NCBI GenBank assembly: GCA_035578175.1
Contig: JAQMRL010000001.1
Location: 53,219,553-53,283,552, forward strand
Direction: 5' to 3'
From: Catonia carolina
Taxonomy: Eukaryota; Arthropoda; Insecta; Hemiptera; Achilidae
Length of the DNA: 64,000 nucleotides
Part shown: positions 33,205-45,287 of the stretch, one piece after another
Position numbering within the stretch: the stretch's first letter is position 1
How the letters are laid out: each line of letters opens with the position of its first letter
The notes under the pieces: model-generated
What the model was told of the DNA's origin: nothing
Databases searched by the model: none
What the model saw: only the letters and a program-made list of their open reading frames with translations
Made by a program: the position numbers and the translations under genes

Positions 33205-33330
33205 AATCCTACAACCCGGAGGACCCGGGTTCTATTCCCGGCTAGGATCTAGAATTTTCACTTGTTAAAACCCACCGTATTCGCTATAACCGAGCTATTG
33301 ATGCGATTTTAAATAAACGATAAAATGTAA
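33205..33330 (+). repeat. tRNA-like SINE, family C, copy C2 (5'-truncated)
   Basis: GGACCCGGGTTCTATTCCCG (B box) then GCTAGGATCTAGAATTTTCA, AAACCCACCGTATTCGCTAT and TATTGATGCGATTTTAAATA. The tRNA A-box half is missing. A second, fuller copy begins 40 bp downstream. Confidence 0.7.
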
Positions 33331-33370
33331 GTAGTGAGTTACTAAACTAGTTAATTAGTTGTTACAATTT

Positions 33371-33540
33371 ACCGCCTCCGTGACGCAGTGGTTAGCATGC
33401 TACCCTGCAAAGCGGAAGTTCTCTGGTTTGATTCCCGGCTAGGGTCTGGAAAATTATTAAATTTTCTAACACACCGTTCGTTAACCCAAAGTAGTAGCTT
33501 GAGATCTAGCTATTAATGCGACTTAAACGAAAACAACTTG
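33371..33540 (+). repeat. tRNA-like SINE, family C, copy C3 (fullest)
   Basis: It has a tRNA-like head GTGACGCAGTGGTTAGCATG CTACCCTGCAAAGCGGAAGT (A-box type GTGGTTAGCATG), the B box GGTTTGATTCC, then GCTAGGGTCTGGAAAATTAT, ACACACCGTTCGTTAACCCA, AAGTAGTAGCTTGAGATC and TTAATGCGACTTAAACGAAA. It defines the family consensus. Confidence 0.8.
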
Positions 33541-35760
33541 TTTAAATGTAGCGGTGTATATATTTTATGATAACTAAAGGTATTGTATTAAATTTTAAAG
33601 TAGTTCGTCGTATATTTAAGTGTTGAAATGTTTATATTTGTATTAACGTTGCATGCATTGTGTGGATATTCTTTCTTTTATTATGTAACCGGTATTGCTT
33701 TACTTGCGAGTGAGTGTCTTTGATGAAGAGTTAATATTCATCATGCGATGATGACAGTCGTAATGCAATGACAGTGGCTCTCTTCTCCGCAAAGATTACC
33801 AAATGTAAAAATGTAATAATAGACCAAGGTTGAAATAAATCCTTGAGAGTAGCGTGAAATAATACAAAGTGACTCTGCGTTTGGCGGTCTTCGGGCAACT
33901 ATCTATGTAACGACTTGAAAATTAACTTACTTTGTTCATTGTATGTGCATGTATAATAATACTTATCCACGCACGTATAATACGATTTTAGGTTGTGTGT
34001 TAAATTAAAAGCAATCATTTTTGTTGTCGAGTAGCACCTGTGGTAGCTGTGCGTACGTAGATAAAGAGATATGTTTTATATTCATTCCGTTTCTTTGTCT
34101 CGTTGTATATTATAGTTCTTTCTTTTAAGAAAATAATTCATTATAATTTTTTTTATAGTCTTCTTATTTCATCATAATCCGCTGAACAAAAAATTTAGGC
34201 AGGTTTTGAAATTGTTTCCGTAGATCTGCTGTCTTAACAATGAACCACATGTAATACGTGGAAGAAGGAACCTACGAGTTTTCTCTAGTGAACTGGCTAT
34301 GTTGCCCAAAAATTGAATGTACTTTTTTCTTCATCATTCAAACTGTAATTTTCTGTTCAACTGCACTTGATAGGCCGAGATTGGTCTGGATAACTGAAAA
34401 TTCAAATGAACGAGAAAACAATTTAACTATTACGTTATAATTAGGTAGATATTGTTACATTTTATCCAGGGCCTTTCGGGACATGGTTAAAGTAAATGAT
34501 AAACAAAATTAATTTTAATTTATAACAATTATTTATTAACAATCAATAAATTATTATACTTATAACTAACTACTTGTGAATGACAATTAAATTAACGATA
34601 TTTATTAAATATCTCATTATAAAATTAAAAATAAAAATAAAATTATTGAAGCAGGTTTAGGCTTAACTAAAAAAAAGATGGCTATTAACAATGAAATTAA
34701 TTATTAATTAAACTTTACATATACTGTACACAAGCTATCAAAGAAAACAATAGACTACCACTTCTTTTCCCTGTCACAGGCGAAACCTGTTTTCGACACG
34801 TGAACGATTTACCTTCACAAATACTCAGCACCTTCCAAATACTTAAATTACTTGAATCAACAGAGCGAGAAATAGAATCATATATTTCGAGAAATAGCTG
34901 TCAAACCCTATTTAAAATGGTACTTTTCATTGGCCTTTTATTGTCATTTTAATAGTGTTTTGAATTTCTTTACAACTCTGGCCGTCTTTCACACCCATTC
35001 GCCATCCAATTCTCCTCACTCAAATTCCTGGGGTACTTGTCACGCCACTCTTTTAATATTCTAATCAAGCCCACATAATTTAGAGCTGTTTCTTTATGTT
35101 TATACTTATGGATAAAATATTACGAATAAAAGTTCATTAATCAGGGAAGAAATGTTAAGAAAGTATTTATGATTGTTAATTAGGTTACCATATTATGCAT
35201 ACGCACAAAGGTTTTTATCAGCTTGTCATCTTGTGATACAGTTGTACAATTACGATTATCTTACTTGAATGAGGGATTGAAATTATATTTAAATAAAATA
35301 TAAATTGGTGATGACACAACAAATAGTAATAATTATTATTTTGCATTGTACGATGATATTATTTTAATTCAAACCACGGGAATGTTGAATCTCGTTGTAT
35401 GTTAATGCTTATCGATTACAATTGTAGCTTATATACGAGTATGTGCTACAGTGAAACATGTTATTGTATGTTAATATGCAATCATATCAATTAGCAAAAA
35501 GGCTACGTATAACCTCATTGGTACACAATTATTTCTACTTTGGTTTATTTATTTACAACGTTAAACACATTTTTCTTGTTAATAGTTTCAACATGAAAAT
35601 TTGTGTTAGAACCTAAGTTTTTTTTATGAAAATTTTGTTTACTTTGTTTGGTCTATAATGTATAGAATTTTTCAAATTAAGTGCAGCGTTCGCTAAATTG
35701 CGTAATATAATATTGTGTAACATGCAGCGGTTAAACTAAGTAATTCGTTAAAGCCGTAAA
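33541..35760. other. Long AT-rich stretch, one unclassified moderately GC segment
   Basis: At 34750-35100 a less AT-rich stretch (CCCTGTCACAGGCGAAACCT, CTGGGGTACTTGTCACGCCA) could be part of an LTR or other repeat, but I cannot place it. No domain was found in the frames here. Confidence 0.35.
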
Positions 35761-35764
35761 TTTT

Positions 35765-36700
35765 TACATTTTCTTGCCTATATGAATATATAGGAAGGAA
35801 AGTAGGGTTTTCTAGTCGAGTTTTCACCGGATATAGCCTACACATTTTTTTTAGACCCCCTGAACCCAAAAAAACATTTTTTTTTAGCGATTGGTCTGTG
35901 TCTGAACAAAACATCTCAAGAACGGAGCATCGTACGAAGTTGAAACTTGAAACTTAAGTTAGGTACTACTAGAGGATCCGACACGAACATTTTCATCAAA
36001 TTCGGTCAACCGGAAATAGTAGTTTATTCATGTCATTTTTCGTTTTTTTGCGATTTTCTCAAAAACGGCTTTTTTTCTCAAAAAATTAAAAAAAAAATTA
36101 CCTCATTTTTTACATTTTTTATGTTCTTCAAGATAGGGTAGGCGCCATGTCTTGAAATTCTTGGATAAGCTGTGCTCTCGTAGAAAAAAAAAATTTTTTT
36201 TTAAGATTGCGCCCTTAATATGCATTTTAGCGCAAAAATGTGTATAATAAAATTTGTAGAAAATTTAAAAACCTACAACGTTTATTTCAAACATTTTTTT
36301 GTATAACGCTTAGTTTAGCAGTAATTAGTAATTTTCATTTTTTCCCATGAAAATCTGTAAAAAAAAATTTTTAAAGATTTCAACAGTAGCATTTTACGAC
36401 AAAAGTGTATATTATATAATCGTTAATACAAGTTATAGAAAATTAAAAGATCTTAAACTTTTATTTAGAGCATTTTCCTCGAGAAAGTCCATTATAGCGT
36501 GAAAGAGTGATTTTCCGTATTATTAAACCAAACTGAAGTTGATTTTAATTTTTCATCATTCACTCATGATTAAAATAAGGTGAGGGTTTTGGAGGGTATT
36601 TTTTTGTTTATTTTCTAACGTTTTATTACTATTGTTAGGTTATATTGTTCATTTTTACATTATTAAGAGGAAGTTGTGTGAGTGTTTCACACCAGATTAT
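35765..36700 (+). mobile_element. Family T (Helentron/HINE-like) element, copy T2
   Basis: A near full-length copy: TTTTCTTGCCTATATGAATA at the start, AGACCCCCTGAACCCAAAAA, GCGATTGGTCTGTG without an expanded GT microsatellite, TCGGTCAACCGGAA, GATAGGGTAGGCGCCATGTC, TATGCATTTTAGCGC, GCGTGAAAGAGTGATTTTCC, and the terminal stem-loop GTGTGA-GTGTT-TCACAC followed by CAGATT. The 3' inverted motif is degraded (AAGAGGAAGTTG). Confidence 0.75.
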
Positions 36701-37739
36701 TTCAGATGTGTAAAGATTTTCCAGTTTTTTGCTGTAATATTTTGGGTGACAGTCTTCGGTAAATTCCTATTTATAAAACAGTAGGCTAGTTGAAGCTAAA
36801 ATATAACTGCATCAAACATTTGTTATTATTTTGAAAGACATGAGCATTTTGATAAAATTTACAGAAAAAAATATCTCAATTTATTTTCGTAAATAAGGTG
36901 GCATGTGCGGGTTTCTTTGGTAAAACTTGAGTGGTGCTATTCTGTGACTAAGATAGTTAGTTTTTTCGGACTACGATTTGATTATGAATTATAGGAAGAA
37001 CATACATATCACGAAGGAAATAAATAACGTAAAATTTGTACAACAATCTTAGGACCAGGCTCCGAGAAATTAGTTGGTGAGCATTGGAAGTGGTACAGAT
37101 CTGCTATTGAAGTCGTAATTTTAATTTAACTTTTCATTGAACCTATTAGATCCGAAACATGAATCTAAAATGGTGATTCCATTGAATATTTACTACATTG
37201 TTTGCTCTGTTTACTATTTATAAAACATCTCTTCTGTTCCACCACAATTTTAAATTTATTGTTGCATAAGTTTAAAGGATGTGATGTAATTGTTAAAATT
37301 TTCTGTTTAATTATTATAGTTTTAATTGGAAAATTTATTTGTTTCAGGTAAGAAATTGATGTACAAGAATACGTAAAGGCTTCTTTGAAAACAATTTGTG
37401 AGTCAAGTTTTAATTATGTAATTCATTAATTAGTAAATTACGTTGACTGGATTGAAATTGAAAGAAATATTTTTGGGTTGAATTTTAATGACAGTACGCT
37501 CTTGGGAAAGCCCAGGTTTGTAAATAGTATCTCAAAATATAGCAAATGAATGAACTGAAGAAGGCTTTCAGTTGTAGAAGGTTTAAGGAAAAGTCTGTCG
37601 AGAAACGATAGTCTCCGTTTTCAGTATTGGAGATGGTTTCTTGTTCTTCTGTATCCACCACCCACACCTTTCGTTGTTTTTTTGTATTAACCATGAATAT
37701 TTTTACCTATCTGAAATCTCTTTGTTGCATCAGCAGTTC
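36701..37739. other. AT-rich intergenic DNA
   Basis: Nothing recognised. Confidence 0.4.
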
Positions 37740-38155
37740 TTTTCGTCTTCTATTATATACAATACAAAAGAGTATGTTTACCTATGGTGCTAAGACTTGG
37801 GAGTTGACAAAAAGAAACAAAAAGATGTTAGTTAAACAAATGGATTTCCTTGGTGTTTAAGGGTGGACCACGTACGAAATTATGAGATTCTGAAGAGTAT
37901 GAATTAACTGAAACCATTTTTTAAGGAATTGAGAGGAAAATGTTAAAGTGGTATGGACACCTGCGGAGAATGGTGGAGGGGAGACGGCTTGTTAAGAATA
38001 TCCAGTGAATTCCATGGGAGAAACTATTAAGACAGCGACCAGCGAGGAAGTTGATTGATTGAGTCGTGGAGTCAACGGATAAGAGAGAGTTGACAGAGGA
38101 GGATTAGTGTGAGAGGAAAGTGGCGTCTGAGGTGTGACAGCGGTAAAACTAAACC
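37740..38155 (+). pseudogene. LINE ORF2 C-terminal fragment
   Basis: The + strand gives, in order and across frameshifts, YGAKTWELTKRNKKML, QMDFLGV, RKMLKWYGHLRRMVEGRRLV, KNIQ, RPARKLID, and DKRELTEED followed by ERKVASEV. This matches the post-RT region YG.E.W.LTK......L...EM.FLR ... KWFGHV.RM...R......W.P.GRR.RGRP...W of insect LINEs. The frame at 37627-37860 covers only its first part. Confidence 0.75.
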
Positions 38156-39370
38156 ATAAAACAGTTCTCAAAAAATCTCTTTATCAGAATCAAATTTTAA
38201 TATTGAAACCTCAAAGATGATATCTTCAAGATCTCTCAAAATATATATAGGCACTTTAAATCTTCGAAAGACATCTAGGATTTAATTTAGTAGTATACGA
38301 GTACTTGTTATTATTTTGTTACTCTTACAAAATAAATTTTGTCTGATAGTTTAATTACTTGAGTTATCGATATTCTAAATTCGCAGGCCATTATTTTAAA
38401 GTAGTTGAAAGCGATAATTAAGTACTGTATTTCTCAGGTTTCTTGTTAGCAAAATGCGTTCGGGTATTAATTTAGTACTACTGTTGTAACTAGCAACTAC
38501 GTATATTTAAGTATTAGGCCTCGTGTACATAAATACTGTAATCTGTGGTATTCCATGAAATATCCATTATGACTAAACTAAATTGAACTGGTTCACTAAT
38601 CGTTGCATAAATTATGTGGTACTGTTGTTTTCTCCGACAGCTATTACATGTACTACACTAACTATCAACCGGTTATCTGCACTCAAAGTACAATGACCCT
38701 GTCAACCAAAAAGACACCACTTAATCTGTCTTCATAAGCGTGTATTTTTATAATTAAATTTTAGTCTTATTATTTTATTTACAAAACAATATGGTAGTTT
38801 TAATTATGTTCAGTTTATCATGGTATGTTTAACGCGGTTACTTGGATCCAGGTTATTTCACTTTTGAATTCAGGTATAAATGGGTACAATTAACATCGTT
38901 ATAATAAAATGTTATTTAAAAAGCTTATCTGCTACTTAGCACCCAAGCTGCATAATCTGCTTCCCTTACATCCAAAAAATATACCGGACATCGCAAGATA
39001 TAAAAAATCAGTAACCATTGGGCTTTTTAAAGGAAGCAGGAAGAGAAGCTATAGAAACAATGGTTGCATCACTAATCCTGTAAGCTCGTTTTCCGGTCTC
39101 ATGATCTGTTTTTATATTTGTAGATAAGTTGAACTCCAAACTTCTTCTAAATTAATCAATGGAAAAAAGTTAAAGATGGAAATTGTAGTTTTTTATACAA
39201 GGTCCACTTGTGCTCGTAAATGCGTCTAAAGACTGTTGTTTTAAGAGGGTTAACTTTTTGAAAGGGAATGTTCCTCTAGAGATGTCAATTGTGCTTCTCC
39301 TATACTCTTAGAGGCTACGAATTGATTAAGCTAGGTAGTTGTTTGATAAATCTTTAACGAACCTAGTCAT
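38156..39370. other. AT-rich intergenic DNA
   Basis: Nothing recognised; the frame at 38909-39127 has no domain. Confidence 0.4.
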
Positions 39371-40298
39371 AAAAATCTGGTGTGAAACACTCACACAACT
39401 TTATCTTGCCAATGAAAAAATTATTAATAAACCTAACATTAGTAATAAAACATAAGAAATAAACAAAAAAGCTAACCTCAATAAACAAAACCTAATTTTA
39501 TTCATGAGTGAAAGACGCAAAATGAAAATCAACCTCAGTTTGGCTTAAAAATACGGAAAATCACTCTTTCACGCTAAACTAGGCTCTTAAGAGAAAAATG
39601 TTTTAAATAAAAGTTGTAGATCTTTTAATTTCCTATAACTTTGAATATATTTTACACTTTTGTCGTAAAATGCATACTAAGGCCGAAATCTTTAAAAAAT
39701 CGATTTTTCACACGTTTTCGTGAGAAAAAAATCAGAATTACCGCTAAACTAACTCTTATACAAAAAATTGTTTGAAATAAAAGTTGTAGGATTTTAAATT
39801 ATCTGCAACTTGTATTATATAAATTTTTGTGCTTAAATGCATATTAAAGCCGCAATCTTAAAAAAACAATTTTTTTACGTAAAAACAGCCCCACCAAGAA
39901 TTTCAGGAAACATGGCGCCTACCCTATCTTGTAGAGCATAAAAAATTTAGTAAGTGGGGCGATTTAAAAGAAAATCGTAGGACCAGTTTTTGAGAAAATC
40001 GCAGAAAGTGAAAAATTACACGAATAAACTACTACTTCCGATTGACCGATTTTGATGAAAATGTTCGTGTCGGGTCCGGTAGGGGTATGTAACTTAAGTT
40101 TCAAGTTCGTACGATGTTCCGTTCTTGAAATATTCTATACACACACACACACACACCCACACAGACCAATCGCTAAAAACATGTTTTTTGGGTGCAGGGG
40201 GTCTGAAAACGTGTAGATCCGGTGAAAACTCAATTTCGAAAAATCGACATTAAAACAAAACTTTCCTTCCTACAGATTCACATAGGCAAGAGAAAGTA
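39371..40298 (-). mobile_element. Family T (Helentron/HINE-like) element, copy T3
   Basis: The best-preserved copy, on the minus strand. Read 5'-3' it starts TACTTTCTCTTGCCTATGTG, has AGACCCCCTGCACCCAAAAA, a microsatellite that shows as (AC)n at about 40140-40161 on the + strand, and ends GGCAAGATAAAGTTGTGTGA, GTGTTTCACACC, AGATTTTT. The 5' ACTTTCTCTTGCC and subterminal 3' GGCAAGATAAAGT are inverted copies with one mismatch, and GTGTGA/TCACAC forms the terminal hairpin. Confidence 0.8.
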
Positions 40299-43200
40299 AA
40301 ACATCTTAATTTAATATTTTCAGGATACATTGGGAATTTGGACTAAATAACAACACGTGTTGGCCAATCTGGACGTGGAGAGATACATCTAAAAAGAAAT
40401 GGTTGACCAAAATCAGTCCAGTGGGAAGTGATACAAAACTCGTCCAAAAAGACCCTTATCTTATTACAATTACAGATTTTAATACGAAATTTTTGTTGAC
40501 TTAAATTATCATTTGAAGTAGTCGCCTTGAAATTACTGGTGGATATTTATTTTATGGAAGGTTCAGATGTTGATTTTTTATTACCGAGTGGTTTGCTTAA
40601 GATCTAAGGATTGTTGGCCAGTTTTTAACAAACTTTATTATGTTTATAAGTACGCTTGTTATGTTTTTTGTTTGTTTCAATGAACGAATAAAATTAAGAT
40701 ATATTTTTTTATAATGTGTTCATTTAGAAGTACATTAATATAAATTTATTAGATAAAAAAACTTGGTGACATTATTATTGGTGAAAGCCGAGACAAGTAG
40801 ATTGCATCTATACGGTGCTGACTTTTATAAACTACATTAGATTAACTACTAAATTATAAATATTACTCACTCTTTTACCTTCCTGTTCTTCAATGAAAGT
40901 TATTAAAATACTGCTCGCTCTCTCATTAAAAAAAACAGAAAAAGAAATAGTATACCAGATTGCAAAAGTTGTTTTCTGACTGGTATTTAATTTAATGTAA
41001 CGATCTACCTTAAACGGATTTTCTTCTTTTTTACAAGTATACATTTAACCGGCGAAATATTCCGCAGAAAGTTGACTCGGCCTGCCAGTCGCCCGGTAGG
41101 AAGCATTTAATTTCATGCTAAGATAATTACGATTCTCATTCTTGTCGGTTTTTTAATTCCTCCTATGTAATAGTAGTCGTCATCTATAGGCCCCGCTAAT
41201 AGGTTGGTTGTAGGTGTTCAACATAGTTTTTCGTAAATAATTAGCATACCCTACTTACTTAATTAAATTGATTTTTCAAATTAAAATGTTTGTAACAGAT
41301 CTCGTTTTAATTTGTGCAATTTCTTCTTTAATTACTTTTTCTAATGTTTTTTAAAAATATTTCTGTTCTACTTTTAATTTACTGTTATCATTTTTAAATG
41401 ACGAATTATATATCGTAATAACACGAATTTTTATATCCGTGAAACCTTTTCCCGATTGTTGTTAAGTAATACGCAAACCATCTCAGCTTTATTTGGAAAC
41501 AACTGGAAAATACATCAAAATAGTTTAGTTTCCTCATTTTTCCATTTGTTTGTACCTGACGCAGAGATACATCTCGGTTACCATATAATTTGAATAATTT
41601 TTACAATATTTTATTGATTTAATTTTCCAAATCATGAGTTTCGTGTTGAACTCATAATCCAGTAAAAATACAATATTCAACTAAATATGTTTTCGGTATT
41701 TTTTTATTGGCTTTTTCATATGTTTTTTCCATCGAAATAATGAAAACTAAAAAAGTTCAGATGTGATATACATGCGAGTGGTTCACGTTAGTCTATTTTA
41801 AATTACTTTGTAACTGGAACAATTTGTACGCCTAACAAATTTTTTTTAAATTCAAGATTTTTAAATCTATTTCTTAAAACTATTGTTTTAAAGTTCAAAA
41901 AATTTGTCAGTAATATAACATGTTTATTCTATAAATGATTTTCGCTATTTTATAAACATTGAAGTATGGTTTTGACACTTTCACTAGGTATGTTAAGCAA
42001 CCTTTAAAAGGGACGAGATTTGTGGTATGTACTAGTAAGCGTTTGTCTTGCAGTATAATGAGCTTTTGATGTAATCGTAAAGTTTAACTGAGAGATATGA
42101 GTTTTTGCGGTTTACCGTTATGAATTCTTATCATTAGCGTGTTAATTGGATTATATTGTGAATCAACAGATATATTAATAATCATCTGCCTCCATCATTC
42201 CAAGCGAACAGCCACCATTTTGCGTTCTGTACAGTATAATAACCTTCTTAATACCTATCCCAGATTTAAACATTTCGTACGTTTTGTGTATGAATTCACA
42301 TGACAATAATAAATGTTTATTTATCGTATTATTTTGTTTACCTCAGCGGGACTGAGTATAATGTTCTTGATTCCCCGATTTTTAGGTTATAATATCACAC
42401 ACCTTTATTATATTTTACAGCTGTTGGAAAACGCTATGATTATTAAATGTTGTTGATTTTTTGGCATTCCCCTGTATGTTTAAGAGAAGTCTGATTTTGA
42501 AAAATATAAAATCCAATTTCAGATTTTAACACTCAATACGAGTTTGAAATAAGCGCTTTTGAATGGTACCAAAATCTTGTTTCCACGACTACTAAAAATA
42601 TGTTTTCTAAATGTTATAGGAATTTTCTTGTAACTCGTGTTTTTTTTTTGTAAAAAAGTTCATTTAATATTTGCTCGTTTTGTGAAATTTAAAAAAAATT
42701 TGTATTCCAGATTTTTCATCATTGATAGAGGTTATGTTACCAAATTTACAGGGTTTGTTCAATATGGTAAATACTTGTTCCTTACGGAGAGTAGTTACAA
42801 TATGTGCAATACTTATTGAAAAAAATTTGTGATTTATTTTTCATTGCGAATTTTTGACACTTAATATTGAATATTTTCTTAAAAACCTGGTTTCACTTCT
42901 GTCGTTAAAAAGTTTCCACGTAAGGAATTAGAAAAAGAAAGATTTTTAAATAAAACAACAATTGATATCCTGTTTTGTTTTTGTATATAATAAAGATATC
43001 TGGCGAAACATTACGTTTGATTTACAAAGGAAATCGGACATTCCTTAAGAAAGCTTGTGTGAGGGAGTTATACTTTACAATTTGCATGTAAATGTTCTTA
43101 AAATTTTTAAAGTAATATAATACATAATTTTTAACATAAATATAACAAAATTCTATAAAATATAATGTTAGATTAAAATTGTAACCATGTAGAATTAAAA

Positions 43201-44404
43201 TTAATTTACATCTACGAAACTATGATAATACTTCGTACATTACAATGATAATTAAATGATTATAATGATAATTAAATAACATTACAGTTTAGATTACGAT
43301 TTAATTAAAATTATTGAATTATAGATTATTATAATTATAGATTATTATAATTTTAGATTATTGATTGAATTATAGATTTAAGTTACAGAAATATAAAATT
43401 GTTATATTTATAATATCATATCATTGATATTGTAGTAACGAACGATTTAATTACCAAAAATGACATTCGGTTCTTGTTTAAATATATTGTAAGTATGGAC
43501 AACTATTTTTGGGTTTAAGAAGTAACGATAACTTTTATTTTTGGATTAATAAATATTTTTCTTCATCGGAAAGAGAAATTTTCATGACGTGTAATAATTA
43601 GACACGATTTATTGCACTTTCCACATTTTTCAAGATGTCGTGAATGACAGCTGATAAAGAAAGATAGGAGTGGTTACCATTAGATAGTATTTGTTTATGC
43701 TGTCCACTTACCGTATACAGTACATAATTGGTACTGTTGGGCGTGTAATTGTGGATTAGTGTAGTCTCGGCTAAGCTTACAGCTAGCGGTGGTAAGCCTT
43801 TACGGTGAAACAGGGAGGGGGCTGAAGCACTTTCTCATGCTCAGGTGAAAGCGAGGCAACACGTTGTCGTTCCTTTGTTACTGTAGATAGTGCCAGATTC
43901 CATATCACGCTTTCTTGTCTCCTTATGTTTCATGAAAAAGCCATTTCAGATGATAATTGTGATTGTTTCTTCTTTTTTCTAATCTTATCGTTAATTTAAT
44001 ATCTTTCACTCGTATTTACCTTAACTTATAAACTGAAACTCAATCGGTCAGGATTTTCACTTTTATTTATTTTTAGTGTTGTTGGGACAACTCCCTTAGT
44101 CTAGAAAACATTTTACTCCTTGTTAGTATTTAATTAATGTATATTAAGATTAGCACTTGTCATAATCTTCCTAGTATAGATATTTTTTCACTATTTTAAC
44201 CTTTCTAACATGTGCTTTTTGCAATCACTTGTTCATCAGGTTTCTTCTGATGCCCTTTGAAAGCTGGAATTGAAAATGATGCACAATACTATATGTACCA
44301 GTTGTACCAGCAGCCCTGCCACTCTATAAATCATTAATTAATAACAATCTTAATACTTTCCCAAAGAGAATACAGTTGTATAATTAACGTTTAATTAATT
44401 ATTA
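40299..44404. other. 4.1-kb AT-rich stretch without recognised features
   Basis: This is the longest stretch with no repeat or gene I can name. At about 43230-43400 short imperfect AT-rich repeats occur (GATAATTAAAT.. and TAGATTATTATAATT units). Another patch at 43780-43870 is GC-richer. The frame at 40832-41044 lacks a domain. Material too old to recognise may be present. Confidence 0.4.
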
Positions 44405-44425
44405 TACACCTATTCATGCTATAAT

Positions 44426-44672
44426 ATGTAAGACACTAATCAGAGTTATCTCCTCTGAAAGTAATGAATTTCATTATACAGCCAGAGCCTGTAGTGAATG
44501 GGAAGTGAAGGTGTTATATGCTGGGTGGAAAATATGTGCTTTTAGTGGGCCCGGGATGCTGATATACTTTTCAACTCAGTGTGGAAGACAAAAGTAAACC
44601 ACCTCACTCCTCGTTTTACTAACCTCTAGAGGTTCAAACCAGCCTTTCGGCTGATAACCTGAACATGAACAA
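44426..44672 (+). repeat. Family A SINE-like repeat, copy 7 (5'-truncated)
   Basis: It starts at TAAGACACTAATCAGAGTTA, lacking the first ~110 bp. The frame is broken by indels (GTGAATGGGAAGTGAAGG). The 3' end keeps AACCTCTAGAGGTT and CAGCCTTTCGGCTG intact. Confidence 0.75.
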
Positions 44673-44991
44673 CATTTATATAAAAAAGTAGTTCACCAAT
44701 AATTGTTCAAATAATTTACCACAAAACAATGTGGTAAGTGAGATTACGTTGAAGTTAACTTTGTGTTTTACATCACTTCTACGATGTCCCTTTCGACTTA
44801 ATAATTCATTTACGCATTTCTTCCTTAAATTCCATTTCATTGTTTATGTTGTATTTTTAGGTAGTAGGTTATAAAATTCAAGGACCAAGTGAGAGGAATG
44901 TCGCTCACACAGCGCGTTTCTCATTTTTATTTGGAAGGAGCAGGTGTTTGTTTCTTGTGTCGTACCTAACTACTTATGGGTTCAATTTCAC

Positions 44992-45275
44992 GGCCTGTTC
45001 CTACGACGCTAGTTTACTAGCAGCTAGTACTAACGTCATAGTAACGAATAACTAGAAGCTAGTTTAGTTAAAGCGCTAGTGACTTTAAACCCGTTTATTT
45101 TACTAGCAGTAGTGAACTAGCTCGGGGTGAACGTTTGGAAACGTTTCCAGTGAGCTATACTTTGTACAGCAATACACAATACAACAATTAAGTAGCTCCG
45201 TGGGAACCGTCACCGACGCGCTAGTAGGTCCTGCTAGTACTAACAGCTAGTTAACTAGCGTCGTGGGAATAGGCC
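44992..45275. mobile_element. MITE, 284 bp, 5-bp target duplication, CTAGT-rich
   Basis: The terminal inverted repeats are long: left GGCCTGTTCCTACGACGCTA GTTTACTAGCAGCTAGTAC; right, read in reverse, GGCCTATTCCCACGACGCTA GTTAACTAGC. TTCAC flanks both ends (44987-44991 and 45276-45280). CTAGT/ACTAG motifs recur through the interior. There is no coding capacity. The superfamily is not certain: a 5-bp duplication is unusual for hAT (8), Harbinger (3) or mariner (TA). It ends 12 bp before mariner M2. Confidence 0.8.
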
Positions 45276-45287
45276 TTCACGTTCATA

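Noticed and set aside
33371..33445. Functional tRNA gene in SINE C copy C3
   Set aside because: It has A- and B-box-like segments but no cloverleaf with paired acceptor ends, and it is one of several SINE copies.
34750..35100. LTR retrotransposon end
   Set aside because: The composition is suggestive, but I found no TG...CA boundaries, primer-binding site, polypurine tract or second LTR.
42000..42030. mariner remnant (TTTAAAAGGGACGAGATTTG resembles the LKGTRFE codons)
   Set aside because: The similarity covers only about 20 bp with no supporting motif on either side.
45000..45285. Regulatory array of CTAGT boxes for a host gene
   Set aside because: The motif-rich block lies within an element with long TIRs and a 5-bp target duplication, so a MITE explains it.
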